Shown: positions 1-12,974, numbered from the stretch's first letter. The stretch: DNA of 64,000 nt from Aphrophora alni (GCA_963513935.1 OY740777.1:15735092-15799091); one strand, 5' to 3'. Numbers and translations: made by a program. Notes: generated from the sequence alone by a model not told the origin.

Positions 1-192
1 ATTTGACTAAATTACAGAATGAATTCTGATCATTGTAGTAAAAAATCAAATGTTATTCGATTGATTTGTGTACACTGGTGGAATTCAGCTTAAACAAATC
101 GCATACTATTATTTATCTTACTAACACTAAGACCATTTCTCAGCATTCCCTCTTTATTCCAAATAATAATATTTTATAATATCCATACTTAC
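1..192 (-). other. Intron 4 of light-chain copy A (partial)
   Basis: AT-rich sequence downstream of the donor of exon E4 of copy A on the minus strand. No acceptor followed by a light-chain exon E5 is seen, so E5 and the terminal exons lie beyond the left edge. Confidence 0.6.
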
Positions 193-360
193 CAAGAGCT
201 CTTAAAATATGCCCAAGTTCTGCTGCCATACATCTTCCATTCTCATACTTGTCGTACTGTTTTAACAGCTCATAGAAATCCTCGTATCCTCCAAACTCCT
301 TCTCCTTCTTTGCTTGGCCGACGATGGCAAAGAACTCTTCTTGCCTTAAAGTCTTATCCC
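193..360 (-). CDS. Mlc1: Myosin essential light chain copy A, exon E4
   Basis: This 168-nt exon lies between an acceptor (TTTATATCAG, ending at 361) and a donor (GTAAGT, starting at 192). It enters and leaves in phase 1, exactly like the 168-nt exon of copy B. It encodes the middle of an alkali (essential) myosin light chain, which clamps the myosin heavy-chain lever arm in muscle. Recognisable pieces are DKTLRQEEFF, QAKKEKEFGGYEDF and an EF-hand-like loop DKYENGRCMAAE followed by LGHILRALG. By hand alignment 34 of 56 residues match copy B. The loop has Y and C where copy B has T and M, so it is a poorer EF-hand loop, though essential light chains generally do not need calcium there. The frame is intact and codon positions differ from copy B without stops, which suggests a selected gene rather than a pseudogene. 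Confidence 0.92.
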
Positions 361-1898
361 CTGATATAAAAGATTCATATATTATAAAATAAAATTTTCA
401 TTTCATTTGATATACAATCATAGATTATTCATGTTCAAACTAAACGTATTAAAATAGTGATGAGAGATCATGTTTTTGACTTGATCATTTGGTATTTTTG
501 GACTATTCTTTTGTGTTTTGTTACGGCCTAAATGCGTCTACCAAACGTTATGAAATAAGATTCTTTGTAATTAAGTTAAACTATGTAAGTTTCGGTATTT
601 AACTTAATTTTTCTTTTTAAAATGGTAGCCATGCATATAATTATCTCAGAATATTGTTGTAGATGCTCGTACTTGGAATTAAAAGTATGTTCGGAAGTAC
701 TATATTGAAATATGTCGGATAGCAATAAATATATATTTAAATTGGTGAGTTTAAAATAGCCCTACAACTTTTCCCCTCCAGAGCAGTTATTATAATAATT
801 AGAATGTAAAACCTGCAAATTAAATAACTATAATTAACTCATTAAGATTTGGTTATTTAGAGTGGTGGTTAGTCTGACTGGGATAACAGAATTAAGACCT
901 ATTCGTGTATACGTGACCACGTTTCGATTAGTAAACTTATGATGGGTTACCCTAATCCGGATGTTAAATTTACCAATTAGGGCCCCAGCAACCCTAATGC
1001 GTTGAAAATAAAATCTCAATTATTTTCTAAATTTTCTCTATTGGAAGTTTCTGTCTAATTAAATAATATTATTGATGTTTTGATTTACATAGATTTAAAA
1101 ACTTTTCGACTTTCAGAGGTTACAAAAATATTCAATATATATATTGCTATCTCAACAGGAGGTTTTTTTCATTTTATTTTCCGTTTTAAATAATTGACTT
1201 TTCAAAATTAATATAATTGCATGAACGACACATAACGAGCAGGAGTAGTAAATTAAAATGACAAATGAAATTTCACCTTCTAAAACTTTTCTGATGCAAG
1301 TTTTTTTAGCTGACTAACAAATAAAACATCTTTTGGTTACTGCTTTTTTACTTTCTCTAATATCGATGATGATTTTTTTGTTTATGTATTACTTTCAAGG
1401 TCATTTGAGTCCAAAAAAGTGGTTTTTGGAATCTTGTTGTCGGTCTGTTATACAATTTGTAGTTTTTTTATATGATTTGTGCTCAATTGAGTGGAACGTT
1501 TTTAATCAAATTCGACTTACTTTGGCAATATATTACTTTTATATAACTCAAATTGGAGGGTATTTCCCACAAGAAAAAACACGAAATCACCATTTTCAAA
1601 TTATGCTGAAAAAACTTTAAAGTCTTAAAGAGTACATATTGCTCACGTACACTCCAAAAATAGCGATTCGTGAGTTATGTGCTGTTATAAAAATAATAAT
1701 TTATCAAAATATGCTATACCGATTTCATTCAAATTTTTGTGAAATACGAAGAGATTTTTATTCAAGTTAGTTTTAAGTTTTGCTATGTATATTTTTTATT
1801 TGTGTACTTTTCTTTTAAATTGTCCTTATTTAATTTCTATATATTTTTTTGTAAACAAAAATCTAACCCGGGCGTTACATTGCAAATAAAGAAGATTT
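361..1898 (-). other. Intron 3 of copy A, main part
   Basis: AT-rich intron sequence. The intron runs from the E3 donor at 2073 to the E4 acceptor at 361, about 1.7 kb. Open stretches near 1333-1620 and 1739-1921 are low-complexity F/Y/L-rich translations with no family resemblance. I see no gene in this stretch. Confidence 0.6.
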
Positions 1899-2083
1899 GC
1901 TGCCTCCCAGCTTTTCAATAATAAATAGGTATTACATATATAATCCTAAGCACTTCGTGGCACCCTGTATATAAACTCACCTTTCCTCTTGTTGCCACCG
2001 AGCTTTTAAATAATAAATAAGTATTAAAAATATAATTCCAAGCATTTCGTGGCACCCTGTATTATAAACTCACCTCTTCTCTT
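1899..2083 (-). repeat. Tandem partial duplications of the E3 exon-intron border
   Basis: The 3' end of copy A exon E3, its donor and about 65 bp of intron are repeated in tandem, with the exon-derived parts starting at 1899, 1991 and 2084 (spacing 92 and 93 bp). The copy at 1991 keeps a donor-like AAAG/GTGAGT and would encode KLGGNKRK, against KLGGSKRR in the real exon. The copy at 1899 has the exon end but no donor. Each intronic part ends in a GGCACCCTGTAT motif. Neither extra copy has an acceptor of its own. Confidence 0.8.
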
Positions 2084-2211
2084 GCTGCCTCCCAGCTTTT
2101 CAATAAGCTTAAGGGTTGGGTTTATATTGACAGCCCTGATGGCATCACCAAGATAGAAAGCGTCCATGTTGCCTTTGCCGTCTTCATAGATTGAAAACAC
2201 AACATCGGCCT
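2074..2211 (-). CDS. Mlc1: Myosin essential light chain copy A, exon E3
   Basis: A 138-nt exon with acceptor TTTTTAG (ending at 2212) and donor GTGAGT (from 2073), phases 1 and 1. It encodes the first EF-hand-like lobe: [18 protein letters not shown], then [20 protein letters not shown] and GGSKRR. The family signature is the run NPTLxLIEKLGG, which is strongly conserved in insect Mlc1 proteins. It is one codon shorter than the matching 141-nt exon of copy B, the loss being in the loop (YEDGKGN against YDFTGNGT). The join to E2 gives KAD and the join to E4 gives KRRGDKTL, both in frame. Confidence 0.92.
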
Positions 2212-3510
2212 CTAAAAATTATAAAGATTTTATTATAGTTTGTTTATATGAATGTACATCTGTGACAAATAAAATAATTATAATATTGTGGTGTAACGAC
2301 TAGTGACGGGTCTAAATATTAGAGTAAACATTAGTAGAGTAATGTGTGATTATAGTATATAACTTTCGAAACTAGAATTCCCTCTTAAAACTAGCTCCCA
2401 TGATGCTGGTAGTACCGTATTATGTAGTACTGAATGCCGTAACTTTAAAGGGGATTGTACATAGCACCTCTTATAAACGTGAACACTAGGCACTAGGCAC
2501 TAGGCAAACCAGCTTGACTCCCAACAGCGGTTTAGTATATTGATTGCAGTAGCCTGATATGCATACTAATTAAATAGGAAAAATTTGAAACATCAAACTT
2601 TAAAAACTGACTATTCAATTCATTTTATTCTCAAATCTTTTGACTTTTGTAGAGTATATTTCAAAAATTTCAATATATTTTTTTTTTTTTTTCATTTTTA
2701 TCTAATATTTAATGATATACACATCAAAAGATGCAGAATTGAAAAAAGAGTAAACCCTGAAAAAGTCACTTTTACATTTCAAAATATTTACGAGTATAAA
2801 TTTGTTTTTAAAAAGATCATAATTTTTTTAAAACCAATGATATAGGTCTCACATGGTGTAGATTTGAAAAGAGAATAAACACTGAAAAAATCACTTTGAA
2901 ATCTCAAATGGTTTACGAGAAATTGCAGTTTATATGTGACAGATTTTAAAATTTCACTTTTCGTCACTTGCAATCCCTTTTTAAAACGACTGTACTGGCT
3001 ATACATCATAATGATATGAAATTTTACATGAGGAAAAAGGTAAGTTATTATTTTACTGTTGGTTTTTTCAATTCGAAAATATCTCTTATAGTTTCTGTTT
3101 AATTATTTCGAGAAAACAGCCAATTTTCAAACTTTGCAAAATCGTAAGAAATAATACCTCTTGCAATTTTTTAAGGCCGAAGAGTGAGTTTTTTTTTTTT
3201 TTAATGTTTCTATAGCTTTATAGCTTAATAGAAGCTGAATTAAATTGATAAATAAAGTGCATGGAGTCCCTCAAGGTACGGTGTTCGGGTGCTTTGCTTT
3301 TTCTTATTTACATTTATTATTTTATTTTTTTGTCTGTGTGAAGCTTCATAGGTCATTCTAAAATCGTATGCAGTTGATACTGATTTATTTTACACTGGGG
3401 GTTCAATAGAAGGGGGAATATTTACGCTAGAGCAGTAATAAATTATCTGGAATTGATAAAGTATTTTATTGTTACAAATTATATGTAAATGAAACAATCT
3501 ACATGTTTTC
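2212..3510 (-). other. Intron 2 of copy A, proximal part
   Basis: AT-rich, with poly-T runs. A short direct repeat CACTAGG occurs three times at about 2485-2507. Nothing else recognisable. Confidence 0.5.
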
Positions 3511-3521
3511 TAAACATTACT

Positions 3522-3572
3522 AACCTAACCTAACATTACACCACACAACCTAACCTAACCTAACCTAATCTT
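3522..3572 (+). repeat. Short interstitial CCTAA (insect telomere-type) repeats
   Basis: Two short runs of the pentamer TAACC (CCTAA), separated by about 15 bp containing CACCACACAA. The reverse complement is TTAGG, the common arthropod telomere unit. Smaller pieces recur at about 41060 and 41213 (opposite orientation) and 63660. Confidence 0.7.
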
Positions 3573-4440
3573 AATTTATTTATTTATTCCTATATATATA
3601 ATATATATATGAAAGAAAAATAAATTTATATATATATTAATTATTGTCATTATTATTTATATTTTATTACTAGTATTATATTAATAAAATGTAAAAATGA
3701 AGTAAACGGATGAAATAAATAAAATTATTTTGGAATACAAAGCTGTAACTGAATTTTTTCCATAAACGCTTCCATGTTCCTGTTTCATGAAGTAGTGGAG
3801 AGTTTATATTTAAATTAAATGAAGTTAAAGTTGAGTTTTATTCCATCTTATGTTAATTTTACGACCCCGCATAACTCTGATATGAAACAGTTATTTTATA
3901 TTTCACTACGCTGACTAATCATATTTCTTGTATTACAGTGACCTAGATATTATTACATTCTGTTTTTTTTTTTTTTTTTCGTATTGGTTTCTCACCTTAA
4001 AGATGTAAAGTTCACACTTTATAACCTAAAAAACTAACTGAAGTCAATGAATTTCAAATTGAATAACTCTATTGTAAAGTTTCTTCCTTTTAAAAATATT
4101 CAGACTAATAAAATGTTTTATTTCTTCCATAAATAAGACGGAGATCAGCAATTTTCAATTTATATTTTCATTTGAATTCTTTTATGAGTAACCTATTATG
4201 TGAGTCTGCAAAAGCTATACTCACAGAATATAAATGGATTTTTATCGAATTTAGAATATTATCTCGTTTAAATTATATCTTCTTCATATTTTTTTATTGT
4301 TCAAAATTTGAAGAACTTCTGTATTTTACTTATTTATATACAAAATAGGGTATTTAAAAAATATATATTTTAAATAAAATCTCTCAAGGAATAGAAAAAA
4401 AGTAGGCCTTTAAATCCACTGTGAAAAAATAGTACACAGG

Positions 4441-4640
4441 ACGGTAGACAAAATGAGGTAGGACAAGACGATAAAAACCAAGCACGTGGAAATCAGATGA
4501 AGTCACAGGTTTAGATATTTGAGAGTGATCATTACAGCGAACAACAATGAAAGACTAGTAGTGGAGGAATTTTGTGAAATGTAAAAAAAAAATATATTTG
4601 AGCGACAATGATAAAGAAAAGACTGTCCCTCTATGGGGGT
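4441..4640 (+). pseudogene. Decayed LINE reverse transcriptase fragment
   Basis: A short open stretch reads HRFRYLRVIITANNNERL followed by VVEEF. This resembles the YLGVxIT...EI block near the end of insect non-LTR reverse transcriptases (RTE/Jockey-like). Stops flank it on both sides and the rest of the element is not recognisable, although purine-rich sequence to about 5000 may belong to it. It is a relic; the exact clade is uncertain. Confidence 0.45.
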
Positions 4641-5087
4641 TGGTGGTAAGCCGCAAGGCATTAGTGACGCTGCCCTTCTAGTTCTAGTAGCTAGTTCTAT
4701 TTTGAAACTCTTCTCAAATCTGTCCCTCTATGGACTTCTTCTGAAAAGAATAAACTTAAGCAGACTGGCAAAGAAAGTACCAGAAAGAGAGAGAGATACA
4801 AATACACAGTGACCTAGAAGAGGAGGGAACGGACGACAGAAACTGGTTCAGAGGAGAAGTAAAAGGAGCTGACAACAAAGTAAAATGGAAAGGTCGTAAC
4901 GTAAGAGGAAACGCAGGGACAAAACTAGAAAATTAAGGAGTTCTGGTGGACGACAAATTGAGGATTAGTCACGAAATCCGTAGTAAGATGAATGAAAGTA
5001 ACAAGCAAATATTTTATATTTCAATTTATTACATTCTAGTTAAATTCTTCTTTTGTAGTTTTGACAAAGATTTGAAATAAATCCTGT

Positions 5088-5430
5088 ATACAGGTTCATT
5101 ATTTTATCGTAGGAGCTAATTTAGTATCGTAACTATTAATCAGATGAAAAACTTTAAATGGAGGACCATTGTTACTTTTTCATATAACTTAAAAATCTCT
5201 TTAAAACCCTAAAAAATGGCTGCTATTTTCAACTTTGACTGCCACTTTTTAAATTCATATAGGAACTCCTAATTTATATTTTATTTTCGTATTTCGTACA
5301 AAATTTTACGACATTTTATTCTTGGTTATTTTTTAATAAATTTACTAGTTTAGTATCACTTGAAGTTTCGAACATTTTACTTTTGAAGCATTTTCATGAG
5401 GCTATTTTCCATACTTTCCATTGTTGAATA
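5088..5430 (+). repeat. Dispersed repeat family R4, copy 1
   Basis: About 340 bp that matches 27062-27400 in the same orientation. Shared blocks include ATTAATCAGATGAAAAACTT, TTACTTTTTCAT, CCCTAAAAAATGGC and TTTTATTCTTGGTTATT. It is a non-coding interspersed repeat, probably a non-autonomous transposon. Confidence 0.65.
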
Positions 5431-5665
5431 AAAAAAGATGAAAGAACTACAAATAAAGATTACAATGTGTACAGTATTTAATTCTTAATATTACGTTAGT
5501 TAAAGTTTTTAATTTTTAAATGTGTAATTCTATAAAAAGTGTTTCGGAACTCTGTCTGATATTTTAGGGGATTGTTCCTTGGATTGACGTAAATGCAGAG
5601 TGAAAATTCATTAGTCTTAAACAAACTAAGTTTTTCGTGTGTCTACCATTTGTATTTTGTACTAA

Positions 5666-5671
<6 letters not shown>

Positions 5672-5727
<56 letters not shown>
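5672..5727. repeat. (AT)n microsatellite, left flank of fold-back
   Basis: About 28 uninterrupted AT units. Together with the array at 6643-6696 it brackets the inverted repeat at 5741-6625. Confidence 0.95.
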
Positions 5728-5730
<3 letters not shown>

Positions 5731-5740
5731 GAAATAAAAT

Positions 5741-6625
5741 AGATATCAAGTCCAAATTTGGTATTATTTTATGTCATTTTTTATCAATGTACCAAAAAAC
5801 ACGACCTTGTTTTGGATTTTGTTTTATTGCACTCGTTTAAAATATTTAATATTCAATAACTTGAAAACCGTTAACCTTATCAAAAATTTATAAGAAACAA
5901 AATTGTTTCCCTTTAGATGGCAAAAAAATTGTTTTTTGTATATTTACTGTAGCTTGAAGGATAGCTGAGTTATTGTTAAAAAACTGAAAACATAATTTTT
6001 GGGAATTGTCTATAATATTCAAAATTAACTTAAAACCAGAATATTTTTAAAATATGATAGTATTAATAATTACTATTAACATTGTAATATTATTAATATA
6101 ATTTATATTATTTAATATGCTCTATATTACTATATTTAAATATTAATAATTAATCCCTAGCTTAGTTTTCATTCAAAAAAAAACAGCTGATAATTGTAAA
6201 TTACAATGTTAACTAAAAGGTGAATAAGCAAACTTGACAATAAAACATGATAAACTAAATAATAGATTACTATTGTTATTTAGTATTATAAATTACTATT
6301 GTACGTGTTATTACTATTATAATTCAAAACTATCTTTTTTCTACTAATTTTGAGTATTGTAGACAATTGTTAAGAAATTATGCTTTATGTTTTATGACAA
6401 TAACTGTATTATCCTTCAAGCTATAGTAAAAATTCAAAAATAATATTCTTTATCATTTAAACGGAAAAATTTTCATATCTTGTAATTTTTTTATTAATTT
6501 AACCTTATTCGAGATATTCGACTTTAAATTTTAAACGCCGGCCATTTTGAAATTTAAAAAAGTCATGGTTTTTGATACATTGATAAAAAATATGCAGGGC
6601 CTATACCAAATTTGAACTGATATCT
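5741..6625. mobile_element. Fold-back (long inverted repeat) element between TA arrays
   Basis: The left arm 5741-6029 and right arm 6343-6625 are imperfect inverted copies around a spacer of about 310 bp. The outer ends read AGATATCAAGTCCAAATTTG on the left and, complemented, AGATATCAGTTCAAATTTGG on the right. Inner matches include TAGCTTGAAGGATA with TATCCTTCAAGCTA and GACAATAACTG with its diverged partner. There is no coding capacity, consistent with a MITE or fold-back transposon. The arms also share TATCAATGTACCAAAA-type blocks with family R5 at 13640 and 19600. Confidence 0.75.
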
Positions 6626-6630
6626 AATTT

Positions 6631-6642
<12 letters not shown>

Positions 6643-6696
<54 letters not shown>
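6643..6696. repeat. (AC)n/(AT)n microsatellite, right flank of fold-back
   Basis: A short AC run (6631-6642) passes into about 27 AT units. Confidence 0.95.
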
Positions 6697-6698
<2 letters not shown>

Positions 6699-6858
6699 CA
6701 AAACACAAAACGGCGGACAGAGAGACAACTAAGATGGTTTGGTTTCAAACAAATAGATGCTCCTCCTATGTTTACTTCAAATCCAGAAACAATCTCTTAA
6801 AATATCCGACAAGACTTCCGAAACATCCTGTGTATATCTTAATGTAAAACATACTTAC

Positions 6859-6886
6859 TGGCCAAATCCGACTTACTGAGGTCCGA
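6859..6886 (-). CDS. Mlc1: Myosin essential light chain copy A, exon E2
   Basis: A 28-nt micro-exon with a strong acceptor (TTTATTTTCAG ending at 6887) and a consensus donor GTAAGT (from 6858). After an ATG-ending E1 it would encode SDLSKSDLA, giving the N-terminus MSDLSKSDLAKADVVFS when joined to E3. The matching exon of copy B is 34 nt and encodes [11 protein letters not shown], so the two share the SDLS..DL core and the phase (0 in, 1 out). It has no start codon of its own, so an upstream exon ending in ATG is required. Confidence 0.88.
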
Positions 6887-7103
6887 CTGAAAATAAAAGA
6901 AACAATTGTTAGGCTTCAATGCAAAACTGAGTTAACGACAATCTAACATGTAACCTAAAAATTATACAAACTTCTTCAAACTCCCATCTATAACACCAAA
7001 TACTAATCAAAAAAATTATTCATTACAAAAATATAAATGAAAATTAATTTATTGAAAACATCTTAAAATTACAAATTATTTTAAACAATATACAGAGTGA
7101 TTT

Positions 7104-7215
7104 ATGACATTTTACGGGCGCTTTCTGAACTGATTCTACAGGCCAAAAAAAAGAAAAACTTCAGATAAACATATGTCCTAAAACGCTTTGGTAGCTAGTT
7201 ACGTCCACCTAAATA
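7104..7215 (+). repeat. Solo end of the long-TIR mariner-like element
   Basis: Matches the left end of the element at 56097-57194: GGCGCTTTCTGAACT, CAGGCCAAAA, ATAAACATATGTCCTAAAAC and GCTTTGGTAG..TAGTTAC. No second end is found nearby, so this is a truncated copy inside copy A intron 1. Confidence 0.75.
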
Positions 7216-7517
7216 CACCTGGCTAAAATTTAAACGGTTTGAGTTTTCAACTGCCTCCACTAAACCCATTATATATTTTTTTGAATTTATTTTATATGGT
7301 TAAAAATTTTGTCTATCCTAATTGGGGTAAAAAATGAGCAATTTTTTTTAAATTTTAACTTTGAATCTAGTAAAATCTCGTTAAAAAGAAACATAATAAC
7401 ACCTAAGATAAGTATTTAAGTCACTCTTAACCAATATTACAGACCAATTTGACATTATTGATTCGATTTTACTATTTCCAATGAGATTCTATATGAGTTC
7501 ACTATAATTATACTTAC

Positions 7518-7656
7518 AAAATTTGATGTATCTAAGTTTTTTTCTTGCCATCGTATAAAGGCGACAACGGTCGGAAAGCATGTCGACAATCATTTTTTCG
7601 ATTTCTTGAGGCCGTAAAACATGAAATAAACAGTGATCGTCATTTGCAATTATCAT
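7518..7656 (-). CDS. Possible unidentified coding exon
   Basis: An open minus-strand stretch from an ATG at 7656 runs to a consensus donor GTAAGT at 7517. It encodes MIIANDDHCLFHVL followed by RPQEIEKMIVDMLSDRCRL and YTMARKKLRYIKF. The composition is less biased than the spurious low-complexity translations nearby. I do not recognise the family; the RPQEIEKMIVDML helix and the basic tail could suit many proteins. No convincing acceptor is seen, so it could be a first exon, a retro-element relic or chance. Confidence 0.22.
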
Positions 7657-8119
7657 ATTTACCCCTAACTTTGTATACAAGGTGACTAATAATAACAAAA
7701 CCGAAAGTTTGGTTATAAGAACTATTTTACAAGAAAACCACAATGTTCAATTCATTGTAGCATATTATTAGACGATCACTGATTCAACAAAACCACTGTT
7801 ATCTATCAGTACGAAGACGAGTCAATAGTCAAATGGCGAGATTATGTCTCAGCTTAAATGATATTATAACATAACAACTTTATTGCTTTAAAGTACAGTG
7901 TACATAAGCAAGATGTTGACCATTTACAAAAATAACATTGTTCGTTTTTATCCTTAGTTTTTCTGTAATTAACTTTCTGGTGCATTTATAATACTTACAA
8001 AAATATTTTTATACAATTATAACACGTAACACAATTTTAGGTATCGAAGTAACACCAAATTATACGAACTACAATAATATCAGTACATTTACAAAGGAGT
8101 TCGTTATTTGAAGATATTT

Positions 8120-8623
8120 TAACCAACTAATTTATTACATTAAATTTAAAATAAATTTTCTAAGTTTAAGAGCTATACATAACAAAAAATAGATAGTTTC
8201 CATGACCTGTACTGAGTTTGATGTTAAGATTGTCTCCATATTATATAAATATTGCACAAAATTGTAATTGTTCAAATATTTACATCTAAAAAGATTATAC
8301 CCTTCACATTACAACAAAAGGTGAGTTATACTGTCATTTCCTGTTACGCAGATTGGGCAAATTTCACTGGAGTTAAAGCTATAGTTGTCTTTTTGTAATA
8401 TTAATCTATTATATTTCTTGCCAGCAAGACGTAATTGAGCAGTAATTCTTATTATATATAAAGGACAATTCTCTATCAGCTTAAATGATATCACTGATAA
8501 CAGATAATCACCACTTAGCCCAACCAAACAAAATTGTGATAATGAAGATTTTATAATTAATGTGATAGAATTACAGATCAATAAATTGTTAATGAATGTT
8601 TTTTTCCTTAATTTGAGCTTCAT
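8120..8623 (-). pseudogene. 3' end of a non-LTR retrotransposon ORF, frameshifted
   Basis: The minus-strand translation has the typical tail of insect LINE reverse-transcriptase proteins: QLRLAGKKYNRLILQ, then SSEICPICVTGNDSITHLLL, the Cys-rich CPxC...HxLL block. A frameshift follows near 8309, after which the other frame gives GYNLFRCKYLNNYNF and finally CIALKLRKFILN, the usual ALKLRxFxL end. The broken frame marks it as a relic. It lies in copy A intron 1. Confidence 0.65.
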
Positions 8624-9257
8624 GTAATACTAGGCCTACTCATATCAGTCGGTACATCTCAGTGAATAAATTTATTTTCTATTTTTAAATAAATTTTGTA
8701 CATTTTTCCTCCTCCCTAAAAAGAAAGAGTCTTGGTATGCAATTACTTGTACAACATTGTAGGGAAATATTTAAACTTGTACAATATCTTTTAATATATT
8801 GTGATACATTAAACTATGTATCACTTTTTAATAATTGATTATTTATTAACACATTACGTAACAGATTTTGAAAATGGAGTAAATGAGAAACTCGCTAGCA
8901 GACGTTAAGACAATTTAAGAAGTGAGAAAAGAACATACTCAAATTATTTACTTCCTAGTTGAAATGCACAATATAATTAGATAACAAGTGATGTGACATA
9001 TCCACCAATTATTTTAAATAATTGGTTGGACTCGGGGAAATTTCACGTCAAACTTTATTCAGCGTAGAATATTTCGCATATGAAAATCCAAGTTCACTGA
9101 CCTCCATAACTTTTCTTGGCAACTATTTATTATTTGCAGTTGCCAATTCCGGGCAGCGCCCTCCAAATAATTTATTATTCGAGATGATACAAAATAACTA
9201 CAGGAAGTTAAGGCATAAGGAAAATATAATAAATATATTGTTTACCCCGAAACACTG

Positions 9258-9410
9258 CGTACAAATGTAGAACAAAAACTCGAACAGAATTACGTTTATT
9301 TAATCAAACGCGTTTCAACGCAAAGTCGCCATCCTCAGTGATACATGAGCTACAATAACAAAACTATAACTATAGTTATATAACTTATAGTTATAGTTTT
9401 ACTCAATATT
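9258..9410 (-). repeat. Dispersed repeat with GAAACGCG hairpin, copy 1
   Basis: About 150 bp nearly identical, in opposite orientation, to 61282-61432. On the minus strand it carries CACTGAGGATGGCGACTTTG followed by CGTTGAAACGCGTTTGATTA. The position next to a short ORF relic suggests the end of a retroelement. Confidence 0.7.
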
Positions 9411-10701
<1,291 letters not shown>

Positions 10702-10959
10702 TTACAAAGAGTATTGATAAAAACCATTTAATGAAAATTAAAATTAAAATTGTTAATTAAATGGTGTAAGCCTAACTAACCGATTTTTTTTCAACTCTTT
10801 TTGAATGTATTTTCATTTTTATTCTGCCTATTTCGTAATCAATAGCTGGGTTGACATATTTTAAAAGCATGTCCTAATTAACATTTAAAAGACATTCCCA
10901 GTGTTACATTTTCCTATTTTGATCCGGAGTCTCATACTTTTGGAACACCCAGTATATCG

Positions 10960-11170
10960 CCTTATAAATAAAAGAGAAAACCATAAAATAAAGACCCCCC
11001 CCCCAGCCCTATTAGCGTCAGGATAGGACGAGAACAAGTATTGGTCAAGAGAGACCTTGGGAAAGAGAAATATCTAAGCCACGACTATATGAAGATAGGT
11101 GTAGATCCAGCTAGGTCCCTCGGGATTGCCAAGCCCATACTCAATATAATTAATCTTCTGAGGGTTATTA
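10960..11170 (+). mobile_element. SINE-like dispersed family R1, copy 1
   Basis: The first of six copies of a 200-280 bp family. Shared blocks in order: CATAAAATAAAGACC, C-rich AGCCCT, TATTAGCGTCAGGAT, GAGAACAAG..TTGGTCAAGAGAGACC, a TATGAAgaTAGGTGTAGATC block, AGCTAGGT and CTCGGGATTG. There is no reading frame. I found no convincing tRNA-type A/B boxes, so SINE-like refers to size and dispersal only. Confidence 0.65.
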
Positions 11171-11374
11171 TAACATATGATAAATTGATGTAGTCAACTA
11201 TAATTTTTTCAGTGAAGTAATAAATCGTGGAAAAATATTGCACAATCTTTCTCACTCAGTTATCCATATAACCAAATAAAAACCAACCAAATTTTTCTTC
11301 AATAAAAATGTCCATTGAATAATAAAAAATAAAAACGGATCCAGTTTGTGAAAAAATATATATAGGACTTGCTT

Positions 11375-11441
11375 GTGTAAACACATTCTAAACACATTCT
11401 AATAAACACATTCTAAACACATTCTAATAAACACATTCTCA
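11375..11441 (+). repeat. Short tandem repeat of AACACATTCTAA type
   Basis: AACACATTCT recurs about five times with alternating 13- and 16-bp spacing. Confidence 0.85.
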
Positions 11442-12645
11442 ACGTAAATTGTATTTTATTAATGAGCTTTCAATTTAAGGTTCATTTTTGTTTATCCAGA
11501 TTACTACAGTATAATTTTTAATTGAAATTTTGCATACTGTTTTAAGTCTCTAATCATTACAGTTCAATAAAATATGAACGGAATTGTGTCGATTTTGAAA
11601 AATAATGTATTTTACAACTGCTCCATGAACGAGGTTTTTGTTTTCACGATAACTCAAGAACCATCATTTTTCCAAAGTTGGCAACCAATACGTTTTGTTT
11701 AAGTCCTTATAGGAGCAAAATTTGAAAAAATCGTAATTTTTTGTTTTATTCCTATAAAAGCTACCCCAAATGTTACGTTATCGATCAAATAAATTGGAAA
11801 AAAGTCTTGAGTTATGGCCAAAATATGCTCTCATATCAAATACAATTAAAATCAGTTCTAATGATTGGTCCGTAGATTGATACACAAGACAGACAGGCGA
11901 ATTTCTAAAACTTTTTTTTAACCCACCGGGACCTCAAAACGAATATACCCGCAATTAAAAATAAAGCAACTTTTATTCTATTGTAAAATGAGTAGTTTTA
12001 GAGTTATTTCACTTTAGAAGCTTGAATGGCAGCCATTTTATAACTAGGTTTACAATAACGAAACCCAATATACTGACTTGAAATAAAAGCAATGTTGCAC
12101 CATAATTCGGTTCAATTCTAAAAAGCCGTTTTTTTTTATAAACAATAGACTGACAAAACACAACTAGATATACCTCTGTTTGCATTAATATTTGACTTCT
12201 TTTTACCCAAAAACCGAGAAGTTTGTGAGGAGAGTTCGGAAACACCCTGTATAAATTAAATTTTGATTCAAAGTTCGTTTCTACTTTTTGACTACCAGAT
12301 ACGGAATTGACATTTTTGGTGACAAATAGTTTTGTTTGGTTTTTAGGGATATGTAAATGAGAAAGTTTGTGCAAAGTTTTTGCAACGTTTATTTTAATAG
12401 TTTTTCTGCTTCTTTTCCTCCTTTATTAAATATTTATAAATAATAAAAATAAGATTTACATTTTATTTGCACATCCTGATTAATTTTCTATATATTATTG
12501 TTTACAGTTTGTAAAGTTTGTTTTATTAATATAATTTCGAAAGTTTTCTATTATTGAGTACTATGTACGTTCTGTTATTTAACTGGTTTATTTGAATAGC
12601 TTATGATTAAGTAAATGTTTAATGAATATAATTAATTACTACATA
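11442..12645. other. No recognised gene; R2-like fragments
   Basis: AT-rich. It contains stretches resembling family R2, such as TTTTGAAAAATAATGTATTT near 11600 and TGTAAATGAGAAAGTTTGTG at about 12350, but no supportable coding region. Confidence 0.4.

Positions 12646-12695
<50 letters not shown>
12646..12695. repeat. (TA)n microsatellite
   Basis: About 24 TA units. Confidence 0.95.
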
Positions 12696-12698
<3 letters not shown>

Positions 12699-12974
12699 TG
12701 GGTAATGGTTCTCTTCATATTTACATTAACTAGTGTATTTCTGTTTATGAAATATACTGTTTGTTTATAGATAATTGTATCTCTTTTAATATTTTGCACG
12801 TGTTTACTCTACTAGTTCATGTTAGTCAACGTGTGTTGCTATGTACTATTGAAAAGATAAATAAATATATTCTGAATAAATCTGAATACAAATAATAGTT
12901 TTGTGAAATTTACGTTTACATGCATGTAAGTTATTTAGGTAGATACAATTTTGTAACTACTCTTAAGCTCTATA

